Positions 24,135 to 35,227 are shown, numbered from the stretch's first letter. The stretch: 51,712 nt of DNA from Myxococcales bacterium (GCA_029862185.1 JAOTXX010000024.1:1-51712), one strand, 5' to 3'. Numbers and translations: made by a program. Notes: a model not told the origin generated them from the letters alone.

Positions 24135-27100
24135 TCATGCAACCCGGCGTCGACGGCCGAGCCACAAGCAGGCGAGCACTAGCCAATACAGCGAGGTCGA
24201 ATCCCTGCCGAATTGAACGGCGCAGCCGGCGGCCGATGCAGGCGAAGCCGTTTCCGACCCAGCCGTAGGCGGCGTCGTCACTTCGGGGTCCGAATCGACC
24301 GGCGGCGCCACCGTGATGCCCGCCGGCGGTGTCTTGAGGCGAAGGGCCGGGTCGCCGAGTAGGACATAGACCGCTAGCGCCTTCGCGTCATAGGCGGGCG
24401 CGTGCTCTTGGTGGAGCGCGACGACCAGATCGCCGAGGCGAGGTGCGCCGCCATCTGCATTGAAGAGCTTGGTCGCGAAGGCTTCACCAAGCTTGGCTGC
24501 GTAGTGAGACATCGTCACCCCGGACGCGCCCCACGAGGCGATCGCGAACTCGTTGGCCGGGTCGACCATGTGCTCAGCCAGGGCATCGATGCCCGGCAAC
24601 TCGAAGCGAGAGGTTGAGCAGGTCATGCCGGTCACGATCGGCGGCAAGAGGGGTCGCAACATGGGAATGTCTTGTGACATCAGCACGCCTTCGTCGTCGA
24701 ATCGATCAAGCCCGCCGTGGCCCGTGTAGTGCATCCAATAGGGCGCGCGCTGCAAGTCGATCGCCAGCTCGGCTCGTGCGCGCTCGGCGCCAAGTGCATC
24801 GACGCCAATCGACCGCGTTTCGAGCTCGGGCGGAAACCACTTCAGCAGCGCGTCGATGGGTTCGGCGAAGTTCGTACCCCGATTCGCTCCGGAAATCATC
24901 AGAGCGGATAGGCCAAAGTCCGAAAACTCGAGCGCCTGATAGCGTTGCAGCGCTTCGAAAGCCGCGACCGCTTCGTCGACGGTCTGAGCGGGAATTCGTC
25001 CGATGGCCACGTCGGCCAACCCATCTTCATCGAGGTCGCCCAGTAATGCGTCGGAGGCGTACAGCCCCGCCTTCGTCTGTGTCATTCGGGGAGCGATCGC
25101 CCCGGGTCCGATTCCCATGAGGTTTCGATAGTCGAGAGTGCCATCGCCGAGCAGCAACACGAAGCGTGGCTTGTCGGCCCACTGCGCCTCGGCGTCCACC
25201 AGGAAGTCATGGATGGCATGTGGCGTCGCGACCGAATGACCGTACGCGTCGTAGAGACTTTCGATCGACACGACAGCGGTGGACAGACCTTCGGCGGCGT
25301 GCAGCGCGGCAAACCGCTCGGCCGCGCTAACCCATGCAGCCGGTGTAATCACCAGATAGCTAGCTCCGTTCGATGGCGCCTCGAGCTCGACGGCTCCCCG
25401 GACCCCGAGGGGTTGGCTCGGTGCTTCGAAAACGAGGTAGCGGTGGTCGCTCACTGCTTCGAAGCTGACGGACGTGGTGCCAAGCTCGGGGTCTGCGACC
25501 AAGGTTGCCTCGATCTTCTTTTGCGCCGTGATGTCCAGGACGTGCGCCGAGGCCGCGGCGACCTCGACGGTGAGAGCGCCGGTCCGAAGTGCGGTGAACT
25601 CGAGCTCTGGCTGCGAGGTGGACAGCGCCCGCTCGATGTCGAGCTCGAATCGGTCGACGTATAGGCCCGATGCCGCCGCAGGCACGTCCGAATCTGCCAC
25701 CAGCAACAGCTGATTGGTACCGCCGTTCAACACCCCCGGATCAACCGACATCTCAAACACATGGGGTCCCAGGGCCGCAACTTGGACGGTGTCAACCGGA
25801 GCGCCGTTGACGTGGATCGTCACCCGCTGCGCGGTTTCTTCGTTCAAATTCCAGCCGCCGTAGAGGTAGACCCGCAGCGTGGCAGCTTCGATCGGCACCT
25901 CGGGAAGACCGATTTCGGTCTCGTAGTGCCCGTACCCCGGAGCTCGCGCACTCAGCGACGCGGCAAACCAGTAGTCCGATTCCGGATCAGGGGAGACGAC
26001 GAGCGCGGGGAAGGCATTGCTGTCGAGCTGATGCCGCGTCGTGCCCGTCCCGACCGCGGTGACCTCGGTCTGTCGAGGCTCGACCGGCATCGGGCGGCCG
26101 GATGCGTTGCGCACGACGTACTTCCGCGTTGCACTATAGACGCTGGTCGAAGATCGGCCGACGATGACCAGGCTGTCACTGGCCTCGTCGAACCACCACG
26201 GCACCTGGTGCGCCTGCTCGCTGATCTTCACGTTTCCAGACTCCGCCCAATCGCGAATTTCGGCAGGGCTCGTCGCTAGGAGCTCTGAAAGGTCCGTGAT
26301 GGAAACCTCGACGGCACCGTCGCGTGCCACGTCTAGCACCACGCGACTGGCCGGCCCCGACGAATGGCTTTTCAGCACCAGCCCTTCGGCTCGCTGCGCG
26401 GACCGTGCGGCCAGCGCGCGCGGCTCGGCGTCGTAATCGGTTTGCGGCACGCCAGGTGCGGTGGCGGGACGCGCGAGCAGCGCCCACTCGCCAATGGGCT
26501 TTCGCGCGCCGTCGATTTCGATCTCCTCGATTCGATAGCTCACCCTCTGCCGGGTGGACGCGCCCCTGTCGCGCAAGGTGTACACGCCGCCCTGCGGCGC
26601 ACCCGGTAACGCCAACAAGATCCCCTCGTGGACCGGTTCCCATTCGTCCGAGTCGCGTCGCGAAACCACGAAGCCGAGCGTGCCGCTTTGCGACGTCGTC
26701 TCCCACTGCAGCAGGGTCTCACCGCGCACCCTCAGGAGCTCGACTCGCCCGACCAGCACGTGCGTCGAAAGCTGGCAGATGCTCGGAGTCCCCGCGTCAT
26801 CCGGCAAGAAGCACTCGTACCCCGACTCGACCGTGCAATCCGAGCTACAGCCATCTCCGTTCGCGGTATTCCCGTCGTCACACCCCTCCGGCATCGCTAC
26901 GGCGCCGTTGCCGCAAATCGAGGGACCCTCGCAGACGAACTTCTCGTCGTCGCTGCATTTTCGGTCTTGCCATAGGCCGCCGTTCTCCTGCCGTAAGCAG
27001 TCTTCATCTGCTCCTGCGTTGGGCTCGCCCGACTTCCAGTTGGTGTAGAGCCCACCGACCGGGTTTCCCGTTTCGTCGCCCTGCCAGAACTGATCCCCAT

Positions 27101-29387
27101 CGCGCCAGCGCCATTCGCCTTCGACGGTCTGATCCTGTCCACCGATCCAAACGTGATTTCCGATGAACCCGTCGAGGTAGCCGTTCTCGGTCGCATCGTC
27201 GACGCGCGCAAGCGTCCACCCCGCACCGAGCCCCTCGCAAATCGTCTCTGCCTCGCTCGCGGTAAGCGCTTTCTCACACAATAGATACTCGGTTGTGGTG
27301 GCCCCCATCTGGCTGTGCCACTCGAAATTGTCTGCGCAAAAGGGCGTGCAGGTCGATGTCGGGTCGCCAGTGCACGTGTACCCCGGCTCGACCTGACAGG
27401 TGGAGCTGCATCCATCGCCGCCTACGGGGTTCCCGTCGTCGCACTGCTCTCCGAGCCAAATCCGTCCGTCTCCGCAGGGTGGAGGGGCCTCGAGCGCGCA
27501 CGTCGCGCTACAGCCATCGCCATCTTGGATATTGCCGTCGTCGCACTCTTCTGGCGTCGCCACCGCGCCATTTCCGCAGATTGGCGGACCCTCGCACACG
27601 AACTTCTCCTTGTCGGTGCATTTCCTGTCCTGCCACAAGCCGCCGTTCTCCTGCCGTAAGCAGTCTTCATCTGCTCCTGCGTTGGGCTCGCCCGACTTCC
27701 AGTTGGTGTAGAGCCCACCGACCGGGTTTCCCGTTTCGTCGCCTTGCCAGAACTGAACCCCATCACGCCAGCGCCATACGCCTTCAACGGCCTCATCCTG
27801 TCCACCGGTCCAGAGATGATTTCCGATGAATCCATCGAGGTACGCGTTCTCGGTCGCATCGTCGATCCGCGCGAGCGTCCACCCCGAACCAACGCCCTCA
27901 CAAATCGTCTCTGCATTACTCGCAGTATGCGATGTGTCGCACAACAAGTACTCGGTCGTCGTCGCGCCCATCTGGCTGTGCCACTGCAAGTCTCCTGGCA
28001 CGCAGATGGCGGTGCAGGTCGACGATGGATCTCCGGTGCAGGTGAACCCTGGCTCGATCCCACAAATGGCGCTGCACCCGTCACCGCCCAGTGCGTTCCC
28101 GTCGTCGCATTCTTCTCCCAGCCAAACCCGGCCGTCCCCGCAGGTCGCAGCGCCCTCGAGCGTGCACGTCGCGCTACAGCCGTCGCCATCCGCGGTATTG
28201 CCGTCGTCGCACTCTTCGGGCATCGCCACTGCGCCATTTCCGCAGATCGGCGGGCCCTCGCAGACGAACTTCTCGTTGTCGGTGCATTTCTTGTCTTGCC
28301 ACAAGCCGCCGTCCTCCTGTCGTGTGCAGTCTTCATCTGCTCCTGCGTTCGGCTCGCCCGACTTCCAGTTGGTGTAGAGCCCACCGACCGGAGAGCCATT
28401 CTCGTCGCCCGACCAGAACTGCGTCCCATCGCGCCAACGCCATACGCCCTCAACGGCCTCATCGTGCCCGCCGGTCCAAAGATGATTTCCGATGAATCCG
28501 TCGATGTACGCGTTCTCGGTCGCGCCGTTGATCCGCGTCAGCGTCCATCCCCCAGCAAGCCCCTCACAAATCGTCTCTGCGGCACTCACCGAAAGCGATT
28601 TTTCGCACAGGAAATATTCGGTCGTCGTCGAGCCCATCTGGCTGCGCCACTCGAAATTGTCTGCGCAGGAAGACGTGCAGATCGACGGCTCTCCGGTGCA
28701 TGTGTACCCTGGCTCGATCTCACAGTTGGAGTTGCACCCGTCGCCACCGGCCGTGCCCCCGTCATCGCATTCCTCGCCGAGCCAGATAAGCCCGTCGCCG
28801 CACGGAGCAGGCGCTTCGAGTGTGCACGTCGCGCTGCAGCCATCGCCATCCACGGTGTTGCCGTCGTCGCACTCTTCGCCGGCGCCTCTCGCGCTCGAGC
28901 CACAAAACGGAGGACCCTCGCACACGTAGCGCTCGATGTCGGTGCACTTTCGGTCTTCCCAGGTGCTGTCACCCTTCATTCGCGCGCAGTCTTCATCGGC
29001 TCCGGCATTCGGCTGGCCGCCGGACCAGTTGTTGTACAAGCCGCCGACGGGCATTCCGGTGTCATCGCCTAGCCAGAACTGATCGCCGTCGCGCCACAGC
29101 CATTGCCCGTCAATGGCTTGGTCGTCGCCTCCAAGCCAAAGGTTGCCGCCCCCGAGGCCCCTGACGAACCCGTTCTCCCCGCTGTCTTCGACGCGCGTGA
29201 GCGTCCAACCCGCTGCAACCGCCGCGCAGTCCGCATCTGCCGCGCCCCAACTCGCATCGGTCCCGCAGTAGAGGTACTCCGAGGCGCCAAAGGCCGCTGG
29301 AGTGCCCGCTCCGCCGCACTGGGCTTGCGCAGTGGGTCGCCAAGCGAGGAGGGCTACGATCATCAGTACTAAAAATTCCAGTTTCAT
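24135..29387 (-). CDS. Gingipain-like (C25) protease with four C-type-lectin/Cys-rich units and MYXO-CTERM-like tail
   Basis: 1750-aa surface or secreted protein. Signal peptide 1-22. Four C-type-lectin-like domains at about 37-157, 257-377, 480-599 and 700-820, each with WTLxR, GGLYxNW, GADEDC and CEG motifs. Each is followed by myxobacterial Cys-rich repeats ([18 protein letters not shown] type). Residues 880-1340 are beta-rich (FnIII/jelly-roll-like by eye). A C25 peptidase domain spans about 1343-1685 with catalytic His1557 in YTGHGG and Cys1590 in GMTCSTSRF. The end (1721-1750) is GC, hydrophobic helix, RRRR: a MYXO-CTERM-type anchor. The lectin units probably bind glycans and the C25 domain cleaves proteins outside the cell. 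Units 2-4 are nearly identical in DNA. No clear ribosome site precedes ATG 29387; upstream DNA is AT-rich. Confidence 0.9.
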   Translation of the reverse strand: MKLEFLVLMIVALLAWRPTAQAQCGGAGTPAAFGASEYLYCGTDASWGAADADCAAVAAGWTLTRVEDSGENGFVRGLGGGNLWLGGDDQAIDGQWLWRDGDQFWLGDDTGMPVGGLYNNWSGGQPNAGADEDCARMKGDSTWEDRKCTDIERYVCEGPPFCGSSARGAGEECDDGNTVDGDGCSATCTLEAPAPCGDGLIWLGEECDDGGTAGGDGCNSNCEIEPGYTCTGEPSICTSSCADNFEWRSQMGSTTTEYFLCEKSLSVSAAETICEGLAGGWTLTRINGATENAYIDGFIGNHLWTGGHDEAVEGVWRWRDGTQFWSGDENGSPVGGLYTNWKSGEPNAGADEDCTRQEDGGLWQDKKCTDNEKFVCEGPPICGNGAVAMPEECDDGNTADGDGCSATCTLEGAATCGDGRVWLGEECDDGNALGGDGCSAICGIEPGFTCTGDPSSTCTAICVPGDLQWHSQMGATTTEYLLCDTSHTASNAETICEGVGSGWTLARIDDATENAYLDGFIGNHLWTGGQDEAVEGVWRWRDGVQFWQGDETGNPVGGLYTNWKSGEPNAGADEDCLRQENGGLWQDRKCTDKEKFVCEGPPICGNGAVATPEECDDGNIQDGDGCSATCALEAPPPCGDGRIWLGEQCDDGNPVGGDGCSSTCQVEPGYTCTGDPTSTCTPFCADNFEWHSQMGATTTEYLLCEKALTASEAETICEGLGAGWTLARVDDATENGYLDGFIGNHVWIGGQDQTVEGEWRWRDGDQFWQGDETGNPVGGLYTNWKSGEPNAGADEDCLRQENGGLWQDRKCSDDEKFVCEGPSICGNGAVAMPEGCDDGNTANGDGCSSDCTVESGYECFLPDDAGTPSICQLSTHVLVGRVELLRVRGETLLQWETTSQSGTLGFVVSRRDSDEWEPVHEGILLALPGAPQGGVYTLRDRGASTRQRVSYRIEEIEIDGARKPIGEWALLARPATAPGVPQTDYDAEPRALAARSAQRAEGLVLKSHSSGPASRVVLDVARDGAVEVSITDLSELLATSPAEIRDWAESGNVKISEQAHQVPWWFDEASDSLVIVGRSSTSVYSATRKYVVRNASGRPMPVEPRQTEVTAVGTGTTRHQLDSNAFPALVVSPDPESDYWFAASLSARAPGYGHYETEIGLPEVPIEAATLRVYLYGGWNLNEETAQRVTIHVNGAPVDTVQVAALGPHVFEMSVDPGVLNGGTNQLLLVADSDVPAAASGLYVDRFELDIERALSTSQPELEFTALRTGALTVEVAAASAHVLDITAQKKIEATLVADPELGTTSVSFEAVSDHRYLVFEAPSQPLGVRGAVELEAPSNGASYLVITPAAWVSAAERFAALHAAEGLSTAVVSIESLYDAYGHSVATPHAIHDFLVDAEAQWADKPRFVLLLGDGTLDYRNLMGIGPGAIAPRMTQTKAGLYASDALLGDLDEDGLADVAIGRIPAQTVDEAVAAFEALQRYQALEFSDFGLSALMISGANRGTNFAEPIDALLKWFPPELETRSIGVDALGAERARAELAIDLQRAPYWMHYTGHGGLDRFDDEGVLMSQDIPMLRPLLPPIVTGMTCSTSRFELPGIDALAEHMVDPANEFAIASWGASGVTMSHYAAKLGEAFATKLFNADGGAPRLGDLVVALHQEHAPAYDAKALAVYVLLGDPALRLKTPPAGITVAPPVDSDPEVTTPPTAGSETASPASAAGCAVQFGRDSTSLYWLVLACLWLGRRRRVA
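26925..28619. repeat. Three near-identical ~660-bp coding repeats (lectin plus Cys-rich unit)
   Basis: Lectin units 2-4 of the C25 protease gene repeat with a period of about 660 bases. Stretches of roughly 100 bases, for example 26975-27080 against 27635-27740, are identical or nearly so. The first unit (28920-29280) has diverged. Synonymous sites are conserved too, which indicates recent duplication or gene conversion. Confidence 0.85.
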
Positions 29388-29635
29388 TAATTGAATACAG
29401 TTTAATCATAAAGGACGACTCGGCCATTTCAATGTTCCAATTGAGCAAAAGAGTCGAATTAGACGTCTGTCCGGCCGGTTTCGGTCCTTCAAACGCATTT
29501 TTTGGGAGCACGGTCGGTTTCGCCGCTGAACACCTGACACTGCTCGATGCGGATGAAGGACGGCCACGCACCTAAGTTTCCACCCCGCCAAGCATTGATT
29601 CAGAGCGACGATCCCACGACGGTCGGGCGCGTTCT
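29388..29635. other. AT-richer upstream region of the C25 protease gene
   Basis: About 250 bases with noticeably lower GC than the flanks in the first 130 (runs such as TTAATTGAATACAG and CATTTTTTGGG). Probably holds the protease promoter. No RNA gene or palindrome identified. Confidence 0.4.
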
Positions 29636-29926
29636 TCAGGGATTCCTAGACCCAGGCGTCGGCTCGTTCGGCCCTGCTGCGTCTTCCATTGCGGGGCACG
29701 CATCGGCCTCTTGAGCGTCGAGGCGAGCATGGGGAAAGATCCCTTTGTCGAAAAACACTTCGACGTCCCTTTCGGTGATGACTCTGTGACCGTCGTCGGC
29801 CCGGCGTCCAAAGATCCCCAGAGGCAGAGCGATCATCTCCGCGTTGGCCATGCGCATGTGAACCCGACGGGCGCCAAGCCTTCGCCGGTTGACGTCCACA
29901 AACGAACCGAGCTGTCGTTTGGTCAT
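29636..29926 (-). CDS. Hypothetical 96-aa protein downstream of phosphoketolase
   Basis: Short basic protein beginning MTKRQLGSFVDVNRRRLG, with GIFGRRADDGHRVITERDVEVFFDKGIFPHAR in the middle and a Pro/Ala-rich tail. It is on the same strand as the phosphoketolase gene and starts 44 bases after its stop, so it may be co-transcribed. No signal peptide, membrane helix or known motif is visible. The ribosome site is poor. The opposite strand is also open here, so coding status is uncertain; third-position GC and an ordinary amino-acid composition favour this strand. Confidence 0.4.
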   Translation of the reverse strand: MTKRQLGSFVDVNRRRLGARRVHMRMANAEMIALPLGIFGRRADDGHRVITERDVEVFFDKGIFPHARLDAQEADACPAMEDAAGPNEPTPGSRNP

Positions 29927-29970
29927 CGCCAGGTGTGTTTCCCGGTCGATCGAGTTGCGTCGTCATGGCG

Positions 29971-32361
29971 TCACCAGGGCCATTTCCAGTCACGTTCCGC
30001 GGCCCGGTCCACCCCGTGCTCATGGGCGTGGTTCAGACAGTCGAGCTGCATGTCGCGCAGCGCCTCCTTCACGTGGGCGCCAGCAACCTGCAGTCGCGGC
30101 ACGCGGTCGATGACGTCGATCGCCAGACTGAAACGGTCCACCTCGTTGCGGATGGCGAGCTCCAGCGGCGTGTTGATGTTGCCCTTTTCCTTGTAGCCGC
30201 GCACGTGCAGGTTGCGGTGATTCGTCCGTCTGTAGCTCAGGCGGTGGATGAGCCACGGGTAGCCATGGAAGTTGAAGATGATCGGCCTGTCGGTCGTGAA
30301 CAGGGAGTCGAAATCGCGGTCGGACAAGCCGTGTGGGTGCTCGTGCGGCGGCGTCATCTTGTACAGGTCCACGACGTTGACAAAACGTAGCCGCAGATCC
30401 GGGAAGTGCTCGCGCAGTAGAACGACCGCCGCCAATGCTTCCCGTGTCGCCACATCTCCGCAGCCCGCCAAGACGACGTCCGGCTCGCTGCCCTGATCGG
30501 TGCTGGCCCACTCCCAGAGGCCGATTCCCTTGGAGCAATGGCGGATGGCCGCATCCATGTCCAGGTATTGCAGGTGCTTCTGCTTGTCCGAGACGATGAC
30601 ATTGATGTCGTTCGTGCTCTCGAGGCAGTGGTCCGCCACCGAAAGCAGGCAGTTCGAGTCCGGCGGCAGATAGATGCGTGTCACGCGTGGGCTCTTGTTC
30701 ACAACCAGATCGATGAAGCCCGGATCCTGATGGGTGAAGCCGTTGTGATCCTGCCGCCAGACGGTCGAGGTGATCAATAGGTTCAGCGAAGCCACGGGCG
30801 AACGCCACGGGATGTCCTCGCAGGTATCGAGCCACTTCGCATGCTGGTTGAACATAGAGTCGATGACGTGGACGAACGCCTCGTACGTCGAGAAGAATCC
30901 GTGACGACCGGTCAGCAGATAGCCCTCTAGCCAACCCTCGAGTGTGTGTTCCGAAAGCATCTCCATGACTCGCCCATCGTGTGACAGGTTTCCACCGTCG
31001 GCGTCGATAGGCAGCATGTCGGCCATCCACGTCTTTCCGCTGGCCTCGTAGACGGCGTCGAGCTTGTTCGAGGTCGTTTCGTCTGGACCAAAGACACGGA
31101 AGTTGTCGGGATTCAATCGCAGGATGTCGCGCAGGAACTCGCCGAGCCGCCGGGTGTTCTCAAACTCGCCGAGCCCCGGCTTGGAGACCTCCACGCGGTA
31201 TTCACGGAAGTCCGGCATTCTGAGCGGCCGCCGCAGACGCCCACCGTTGGCGTGCGGGTTCGAGCTCATCCGCCGCTCACCCTCGGGCGCGAGCCCCCGA
31301 AGCTCCGGCAAGAGCCGCCCGGACTCATCGAACAGTTCCTCGGGGCGATAGCTCTTCAACCACTTCTCCAGTAGAGCGAGCTGCGCCGGGTTCGCGCGCA
31401 CATCGGCCAGAGGTACCTGGTGCGAGCGCCAGGACCCCTCGACTTGGTGTCCGTTCAACTCCTTCGGTCCGGTCCAGCCCTTTGGACTGCGAAGCACGAT
31501 CATCGGCCAGCGCGGCCGGCTGAGCTCGGCGCCGCTCGCGCGCGCATCGTCCTGGATTCGGCGTATGTCGCGCAGACAGTCCTCCATGGTGCGCGTCATC
31601 AGCGCGTGCATGGCCATCGGGTCGTCGCCCTCGACGAAGTGCGGATCCCAGCCATAGCCGCGAAACAACGCCTGAAGCTCATCGTGTGAGATGCGGGAAA
31701 GAATCGACGGGTTGTTGATCTTGTAGCCGTTCAGATGAAGGATCGGCAGCACCGCGCCATCGCGTGCGGGATTGAGGAACTTGGTGGAATGCCAGGCGGT
31801 GGCCAGCGGGCCCGTCTCCGCCTCGCCATCGCCGACCGCTACCGCCACCAGCAGATTCGGATTGTCGAAGGCCGCGCCGAAGGCGTGCGAGACGCTGTAG
31901 CCAAGCTCGCCGCCCTCATGGATCGAACCCGGCGTCTCCGGCGTGCAGTGGCTGCCAATGCCCCCCGGAAACGAAAAATCGCGGAAGAACTGCCGCATGC
32001 CGTCGGTGCCTTCTCCCTTCTGGGGATACGTCTCACCATAGGTGCCTTCGAGATACACCGGTGCGAGCACCCCTGGCGCGCCGTGACCGGGTCCTGCCAA
32101 AAAGATCGCGCTCAGGTCGTGGTGACGGATCAGCCGGTTGAGATGCACGTACATGAAGGCAAGGCCGGGGCTCGCGCCCCAGTGGCCGAGCAGTCGTCGC
32201 TTGATGTGCTCGGGAGTCAACGGCTCGCGCAGCAGCGGGTTGTCCTGCAGATAGATCATCGCGGCGGCGAGGTAATTGCAGGCGCGCCAATAGGCATCCA
32301 TCTGGCGCAACTCCTGGTCGGTGGGCGTGGCGGCTTCGCTTCCCTTGACTGGCGACGGCAT
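29971..32361 (-). CDS. xfp: Xylulose-5-phosphate/fructose-6-phosphate phosphoketolase
   Basis: Thiamine-diphosphate enzyme that splits xylulose 5-phosphate (and often fructose 6-phosphate) with phosphate to acetyl phosphate plus an aldose phosphate. 796 aa, the normal family length. Diagnostic segments: [21 protein letters not shown] near the start, [63 protein letters not shown]-type loop, the TPP motif [36 protein letters not shown], and C-terminal [15 protein letters not shown] 32361 follows a GGAGG 13 bases away. The cupin gene lies upstream on the same strand (87-base gap) and may be in the same operon. No acetate kinase gene is adjacent, so acetyl phosphate use must be encoded elsewhere. 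Confidence 0.95.
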   Translation of the reverse strand: MPSPVKGSEAATPTDQELRQMDAYWRACNYLAAAMIYLQDNPLLREPLTPEHIKRRLLGHWGASPGLAFMYVHLNRLIRHHDLSAIFLAGPGHGAPGVLAPVYLEGTYGETYPQKGEGTDGMRQFFRDFSFPGGIGSHCTPETPGSIHEGGELGYSVSHAFGAAFDNPNLLVAVAVGDGEAETGPLATAWHSTKFLNPARDGAVLPILHLNGYKINNPSILSRISHDELQALFRGYGWDPHFVEGDDPMAMHALMTRTMEDCLRDIRRIQDDARASGAELSRPRWPMIVLRSPKGWTGPKELNGHQVEGSWRSHQVPLADVRANPAQLALLEKWLKSYRPEELFDESGRLLPELRGLAPEGERRMSSNPHANGGRLRRPLRMPDFREYRVEVSKPGLGEFENTRRLGEFLRDILRLNPDNFRVFGPDETTSNKLDAVYEASGKTWMADMLPIDADGGNLSHDGRVMEMLSEHTLEGWLEGYLLTGRHGFFSTYEAFVHVIDSMFNQHAKWLDTCEDIPWRSPVASLNLLITSTVWRQDHNGFTHQDPGFIDLVVNKSPRVTRIYLPPDSNCLLSVADHCLESTNDINVIVSDKQKHLQYLDMDAAIRHCSKGIGLWEWASTDQGSEPDVVLAGCGDVATREALAAVVLLREHFPDLRLRFVNVVDLYKMTPPHEHPHGLSDRDFDSLFTTDRPIIFNFHGYPWLIHRLSYRRTNHRNLHVRGYKEKGNINTPLELAIRNEVDRFSLAIDVIDRVPRLQVAGAHVKEALRDMQLDCLNHAHEHGVDRAAERDWKWPW

Positions 32362-32448
32362 GGGCAGTTCGATCCTCCGTGAATGAGCCCGACGTCCCGA
32401 CCGGACGGTACGGGGGCGCCGCAACCCTGGCGCACTCGGGTTGCGGTA

Positions 32449-32841
32449 TCAAGTCCGTCCGGTGAGCTTCTCGAGGACGTGATCGAGGACGTGCGTGTGC
32501 TCATGTTGAGGGCTGAACAGCACCATTTCGGTGTCTTCGACTGCCATCACAGTGTGTCCGGGCGGCCAGTAGAAGAGATCGCCCGTCGCGACCTTTTCGG
32601 CCTCGCCGTTGCCGTAAGTGACGGTCATCGCGCCTTGCATCACATAGCCCCAGTGTGGGCACTGACACAGGTCGCCCTCCAAGCCACTGAGCAGCGGAGC
32701 CAGATCGGCGCCAGCTCCGAGGGAAAAATACTCGCCGCTCATCTTGCCGAAGCCGCTGGCATCACCGAACTCCGTTTGCTGCCTAGCGACGGCTCCGGGT
32801 GCATCGATCTTAATGGGTACATCTTGTTTTGCTATCCGCAT
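32449..32841 (-). CDS. Small cupin-domain protein
   Basis: 130-aa single-cupin protein. The barrel is visible as CQCPHWGYVMQGAMTVTYGNGEAEKVATGDLFYWPPGHTVMAVEDTEMVLFSP: cupin motif 1 (with His and Gly but a reduced ligand set) and motif 2 region around PPGHTV. A His-rich EHTHVLDHVLEKL tail follows. ATG 32841 has AAGGA six bases upstream; the open frame to 32997 is not supported. It precedes the phosphoketolase gene by 87 bases on the same strand. It may be a sensor or small metal-dependent enzyme; no specific role can be read. Confidence 0.78.
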   Translation of the reverse strand: MRIAKQDVPIKIDAPGAVARQQTEFGDASGFGKMSGEYFSLGAGADLAPLLSGLEGDLCQCPHWGYVMQGAMTVTYGNGEAEKVATGDLFYWPPGHTVMAVEDTEMVLFSPQHEHTHVLDHVLEKLTGRT

Positions 32842-32957
32842 GATTGTCCTTTCAGGCTCGGGCTCTTCTGCCAAAGGAACCTCTTCAACTGATCGTCGTG
32901 CGTTCAGGCACCTCTCGGGTTCTAACGCCGAGTAACTTCCCCGATCAATGTCGCTCG

Positions 32958-33055
32958 GCAGGTAGGCAGAACAAAGGCGGTCTCCGATGCACCGCAAGTC
33001 GACATAATTCTTAGTGCGCCCAATTCGGTTCTCGGACTGATCTCCATGGGCTAAT
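32958..33055. repeat. Dispersed intergenic repeat, copy A
   Basis: Matches copy B (48629-48730) over about 100 bases: AACAAAGGCGGTCT, then CCGCAAGTCGACATAA, CCAATTCGG and CCATGGGCTAA in the same order and spacing. The strongest conservation is in 32995-33055. Confidence 0.75.
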
Positions 33056-33176
33056 CGGCGACTCCCCCCTCCTGTGAAATCCGGCTTCCGAACGCGGGCA
33101 AGCCAGTGGCAGAGGTTCGTTACCGATACGGAGACTCACACAATCGCGGTTGACGCCGGTGTAGCGGTTGTAAACT

Positions 33177-33195
33177 ACGCTAGTATGACTAGCGT
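33177..33195. promoter_or_regulatory. 19-bp palindrome, probable operator
   Basis: ACGCTAGT-ATG-ACTAGCGT, perfect 8-bp arms with a 3-base centre, 45 bases before the start of the broken cytochrome gene. The layout is that of a TetR-type operator; no regulator gene is adjacent. A single half-site ACTAGCGT recurs at 48764-48771 upstream of another gene. Confidence 0.5.
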
Positions 33196-33240
33196 CTGGC
33201 AGTTGCATCGGCGGCCTTGCGTTCGGTTTCGAGGAGCAAC

Positions 33241-33828
33241 ATGAAACGCATACACCAGCCTGGAGGTAGCTATGAGAATGAATCCAGGTGTTCGCTCGTC
33301 GAGCGGGGGGAGTATCTGGTCAACGCGGCCGCTTGCGATGGCTGCCATTCGCCCAAGGTCTTCACCCCCGAGGGTCCAGTCCTCGACGCTTCTCGACGTC
33401 TGTCTGGACACCCGGCAGATGAGCGCCTGCCGGACCTCCCGCGGGGCCTTTTCAGCCCGGACGGATGGGGCGCGCTTACGAACAACGGCCTGACCGTGGC
33501 GTATGGTCCCTGGGGCGTGAGCTTTGCGTCGAATCTTACCCCACACGAGACCGGCTTGGGCCCTTGGACGGAAACGTTCTTCATTCAGACGATGCGGACT
33601 TGAAAGCACCTCGGTGTCGGGCGGCCACTGCTTCCGCCCATGCCGTGGATGCACATCGGACAACTGACCGATGAGGACCTAAAGGCGATGTTTGCCTATC
33701 TGCCAACCTTACCGCCGGTCGATAACCGAGCGCCGCAGCCCGTCCTGCCAGCGAGCGCTCAGGGCAGCGGCACCGCCCCGGAAGCTCACCGCTCGCGCGA
33801 TCTCGGGTTGGACCGGCCTTCTGTCTAG
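33241..33828 (+). pseudogene. Cytochrome c family gene interrupted by an in-frame TGA
   Basis: The first part encodes RGEYLVNAAACDGCHSPK with a CxxCH heme motif and then VSFASNLTPHETGLGPWTE, typical of diheme cytochrome c proteins that serve dehydrogenases. A TGA at 33601-33603 follows MRT; reading continues in the same frame as KHLGVGRPLLPPMPWMHIGQLTDEDLKAMFAYLPTLPPVDNR, the expected C-terminal half of the same family, where the stop replaces what is normally Gly (GGA). A single base change explains it. The N-terminus also lacks the signal peptide needed for heme attachment in the periplasm. A strong GGAGG-ATG pair at 33272 is in another frame, hinting at an earlier 5' rearrangement. I read it as a pseudogene; a sequencing error at the TGA cannot be excluded. 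Confidence 0.75.
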
Positions 33829-34214
33829 GTCGAGCTCACGCTCCGCTTGGCGAATCAATCGACGAACATGAGCGCGCCGCGTTTCATGGGCGCTCACCAC
33901 GTTGGCGATAGGCAGCATCCGAATCGGTCATTCGCAGATCGAGGTATTTGTTGGTCTGAGTGTCGGTCACGCTCTGCATCCTAGCGCCAGCTTCGGCCAA
34001 GGGGTGGATCTTCCAGCAACAGCAGGGCATTGAGTCCGCGCGGGCGTCAGCGTAGCGGCGGCGAGCAAGCAGAAATACCACGCCGCGTGTGCCAATCCAC
34101 GAACGATGGGAGTGTCGGGTGGCATCACCCTTGTTCGGCATGGCATGGCTGATGCACGATGTGCTTTGACTCGTCGCGGTTCGCCAAGGTGCATCGCCGT
34201 CGAGAAAGCTGGTT
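33829..34214. other. Gene-free stretch
   Basis: About 385 bases between the cytochrome pseudogene and the lipoprotein hydrolase. Minus-strand open frames here have Arg/Cys-rich shadow-like translations. I see no repeat, RNA or clear hairpin. Confidence 0.5.
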
Positions 34215-35198
34215 ATGCGGTGTTCGGTTCGATACCTGTGTGCGTGCGCGCTCGGCCTGATGGTGGTCGGCGGTTGTCACGTGGAAGCGTTGGACTTCTC
34301 GTCGTGGCAGTTCTTCGATCAGTCGCAGCGCATCCGAACCGGCGACGACCTGGAGGACGCGCGCGCGGAGATGATCGAGCTGGTGTTTGGTGCGCCGATG
34401 CCAACGCGCCTGCCCGACGAAGTCGAGGCGACCCGGGATGCGGCTTTTGCCGGACATGAGATTGAGCGGATCAGGGTGGCGACCGATGACCTCGTCTCCG
34501 TTGCGTATCTGATCCATCCTGGTGCCTGGAACGGGGCACTCGCGATTTATCACCATGGCCATTCGGGGGACTTCCGCGAGCTTGGAAGAGATACGATCAC
34601 CGCGTTCCTGGAAGAAGGTTTCCAAGTGCTTGCCTTTTCGATGCCGATGCGGGGTTTGAATACGCATCCGTTTGCGACGGATGAGCACAGTGAGCTTCAG
34701 GTGCGCGACCGGCCGCTCGAGTATTTTGCCGATCCCGTGGTCGTTGCCCTCAACTGGGCGGACGAGGCGTATTCGTATCGCCGTCGGTTCATGGTGGGGA
34801 TCTCGGGTGGTGGATGGACGACGGTGCTGGTCTCGGGAATCGACGAGCGCATCGACACGAGCTACCCAGTGGCTGGGTCGTGGCCGCACTACTTACGCGA
34901 CAGGTTTGGTTTTTTCGGTGACTACGAGGAGCGCATCACGCCGAACTATCTCGAGCTGTACCTGATGGCGACGTACCCGGATCGAGCGCAGGTTCAGGTA
35001 TTCAACGAGTTTGACAGCTGCTGTTTCGGGGGGCTCTATTCGTACGATTACCTCGGATACACGTCCTACCGCGCCAATGCCTGGGGCGGGCGCTTCGAGA
35101 TTTTCATGGACCACGATCAGGTCGTACATGAGATCTCGGGGAATGTGGTTCGGGAGATCCTGAAGCGGGAGCGGGGCGATCTCGTCGAGCCCGGCTGA
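34215..35198 (+). CDS. Alpha/beta-hydrolase-fold lipoprotein
   Basis: 327-aa predicted lipoprotein hydrolase. Signal region with lipobox VGGC (Cys21). The hydrolase core has YHHGHSGDF (oxyanion-side loop after strand 3), FSMPMRG, the nucleophile elbow GISGGGW and a late MDHDQVVHEIS segment that could carry the catalytic His. An acidic residue is expected in between (around NEFDSCCF). The fold is similar to dienelactone-hydrolase or acetyl-xylan-esterase-like outer-membrane enzymes. ATG 34215 is used; the ribosome site is weak. It is flanked by a pseudogene and a convergent hypothetical gene, so no operon context helps with the substrate. Confidence 0.72.
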   Translation: MRCSVRYLCACALGLMVVGGCHVEALDFSSWQFFDQSQRIRTGDDLEDARAEMIELVFGAPMPTRLPDEVEATRDAAFAGHEIERIRVATDDLVSVAYLIHPGAWNGALAIYHHGHSGDFRELGRDTITAFLEEGFQVLAFSMPMRGLNTHPFATDEHSELQVRDRPLEYFADPVVVALNWADEAYSYRRRFMVGISGGGWTTVLVSGIDERIDTSYPVAGSWPHYLRDRFGFFGDYEERITPNYLELYLMATYPDRAQVQVFNEFDSCCFGGLYSYDYLGYTSYRANAWGGRFEIFMDHDQVVHEISGNVVREILKRERGDLVEPG

Positions 35199-35227
35199 AT
35201 CGGCGCCTCGCGCGCGCGCGCCTGCAG

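Larger units (their letters stand above)
32842..33240. other. Divergent intergenic region with repeat copy A and a palindrome
   Basis: About 400 bases between the cupin gene and the broken cytochrome gene. It contains copy A of the dispersed repeat and the 33177-33195 palindrome, annotated separately; no open frame in it looks coding. Confidence 0.6.

Noticed and set aside
27744-29072. 442-codon plus-strand open frame antisense to the lectin repeats
   Set aside because: It mirrors the repeated lectin/Cys-rich coding DNA and its translation is Arg/Pro/Ala-biased; the minus-strand protein has clear domains.
29711-30196. Plus-strand open frame at the end of the phosphoketolase gene
   Set aside because: It overlaps the firmly identified phosphoketolase C-terminus in antisense and has no family resemblance.
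33601-33603. TGA read as selenocysteine in the cytochrome gene
   Set aside because: The position is a Gly in the family, no SECIS-like hairpin is evident just downstream, and the gene shows other signs of decay.
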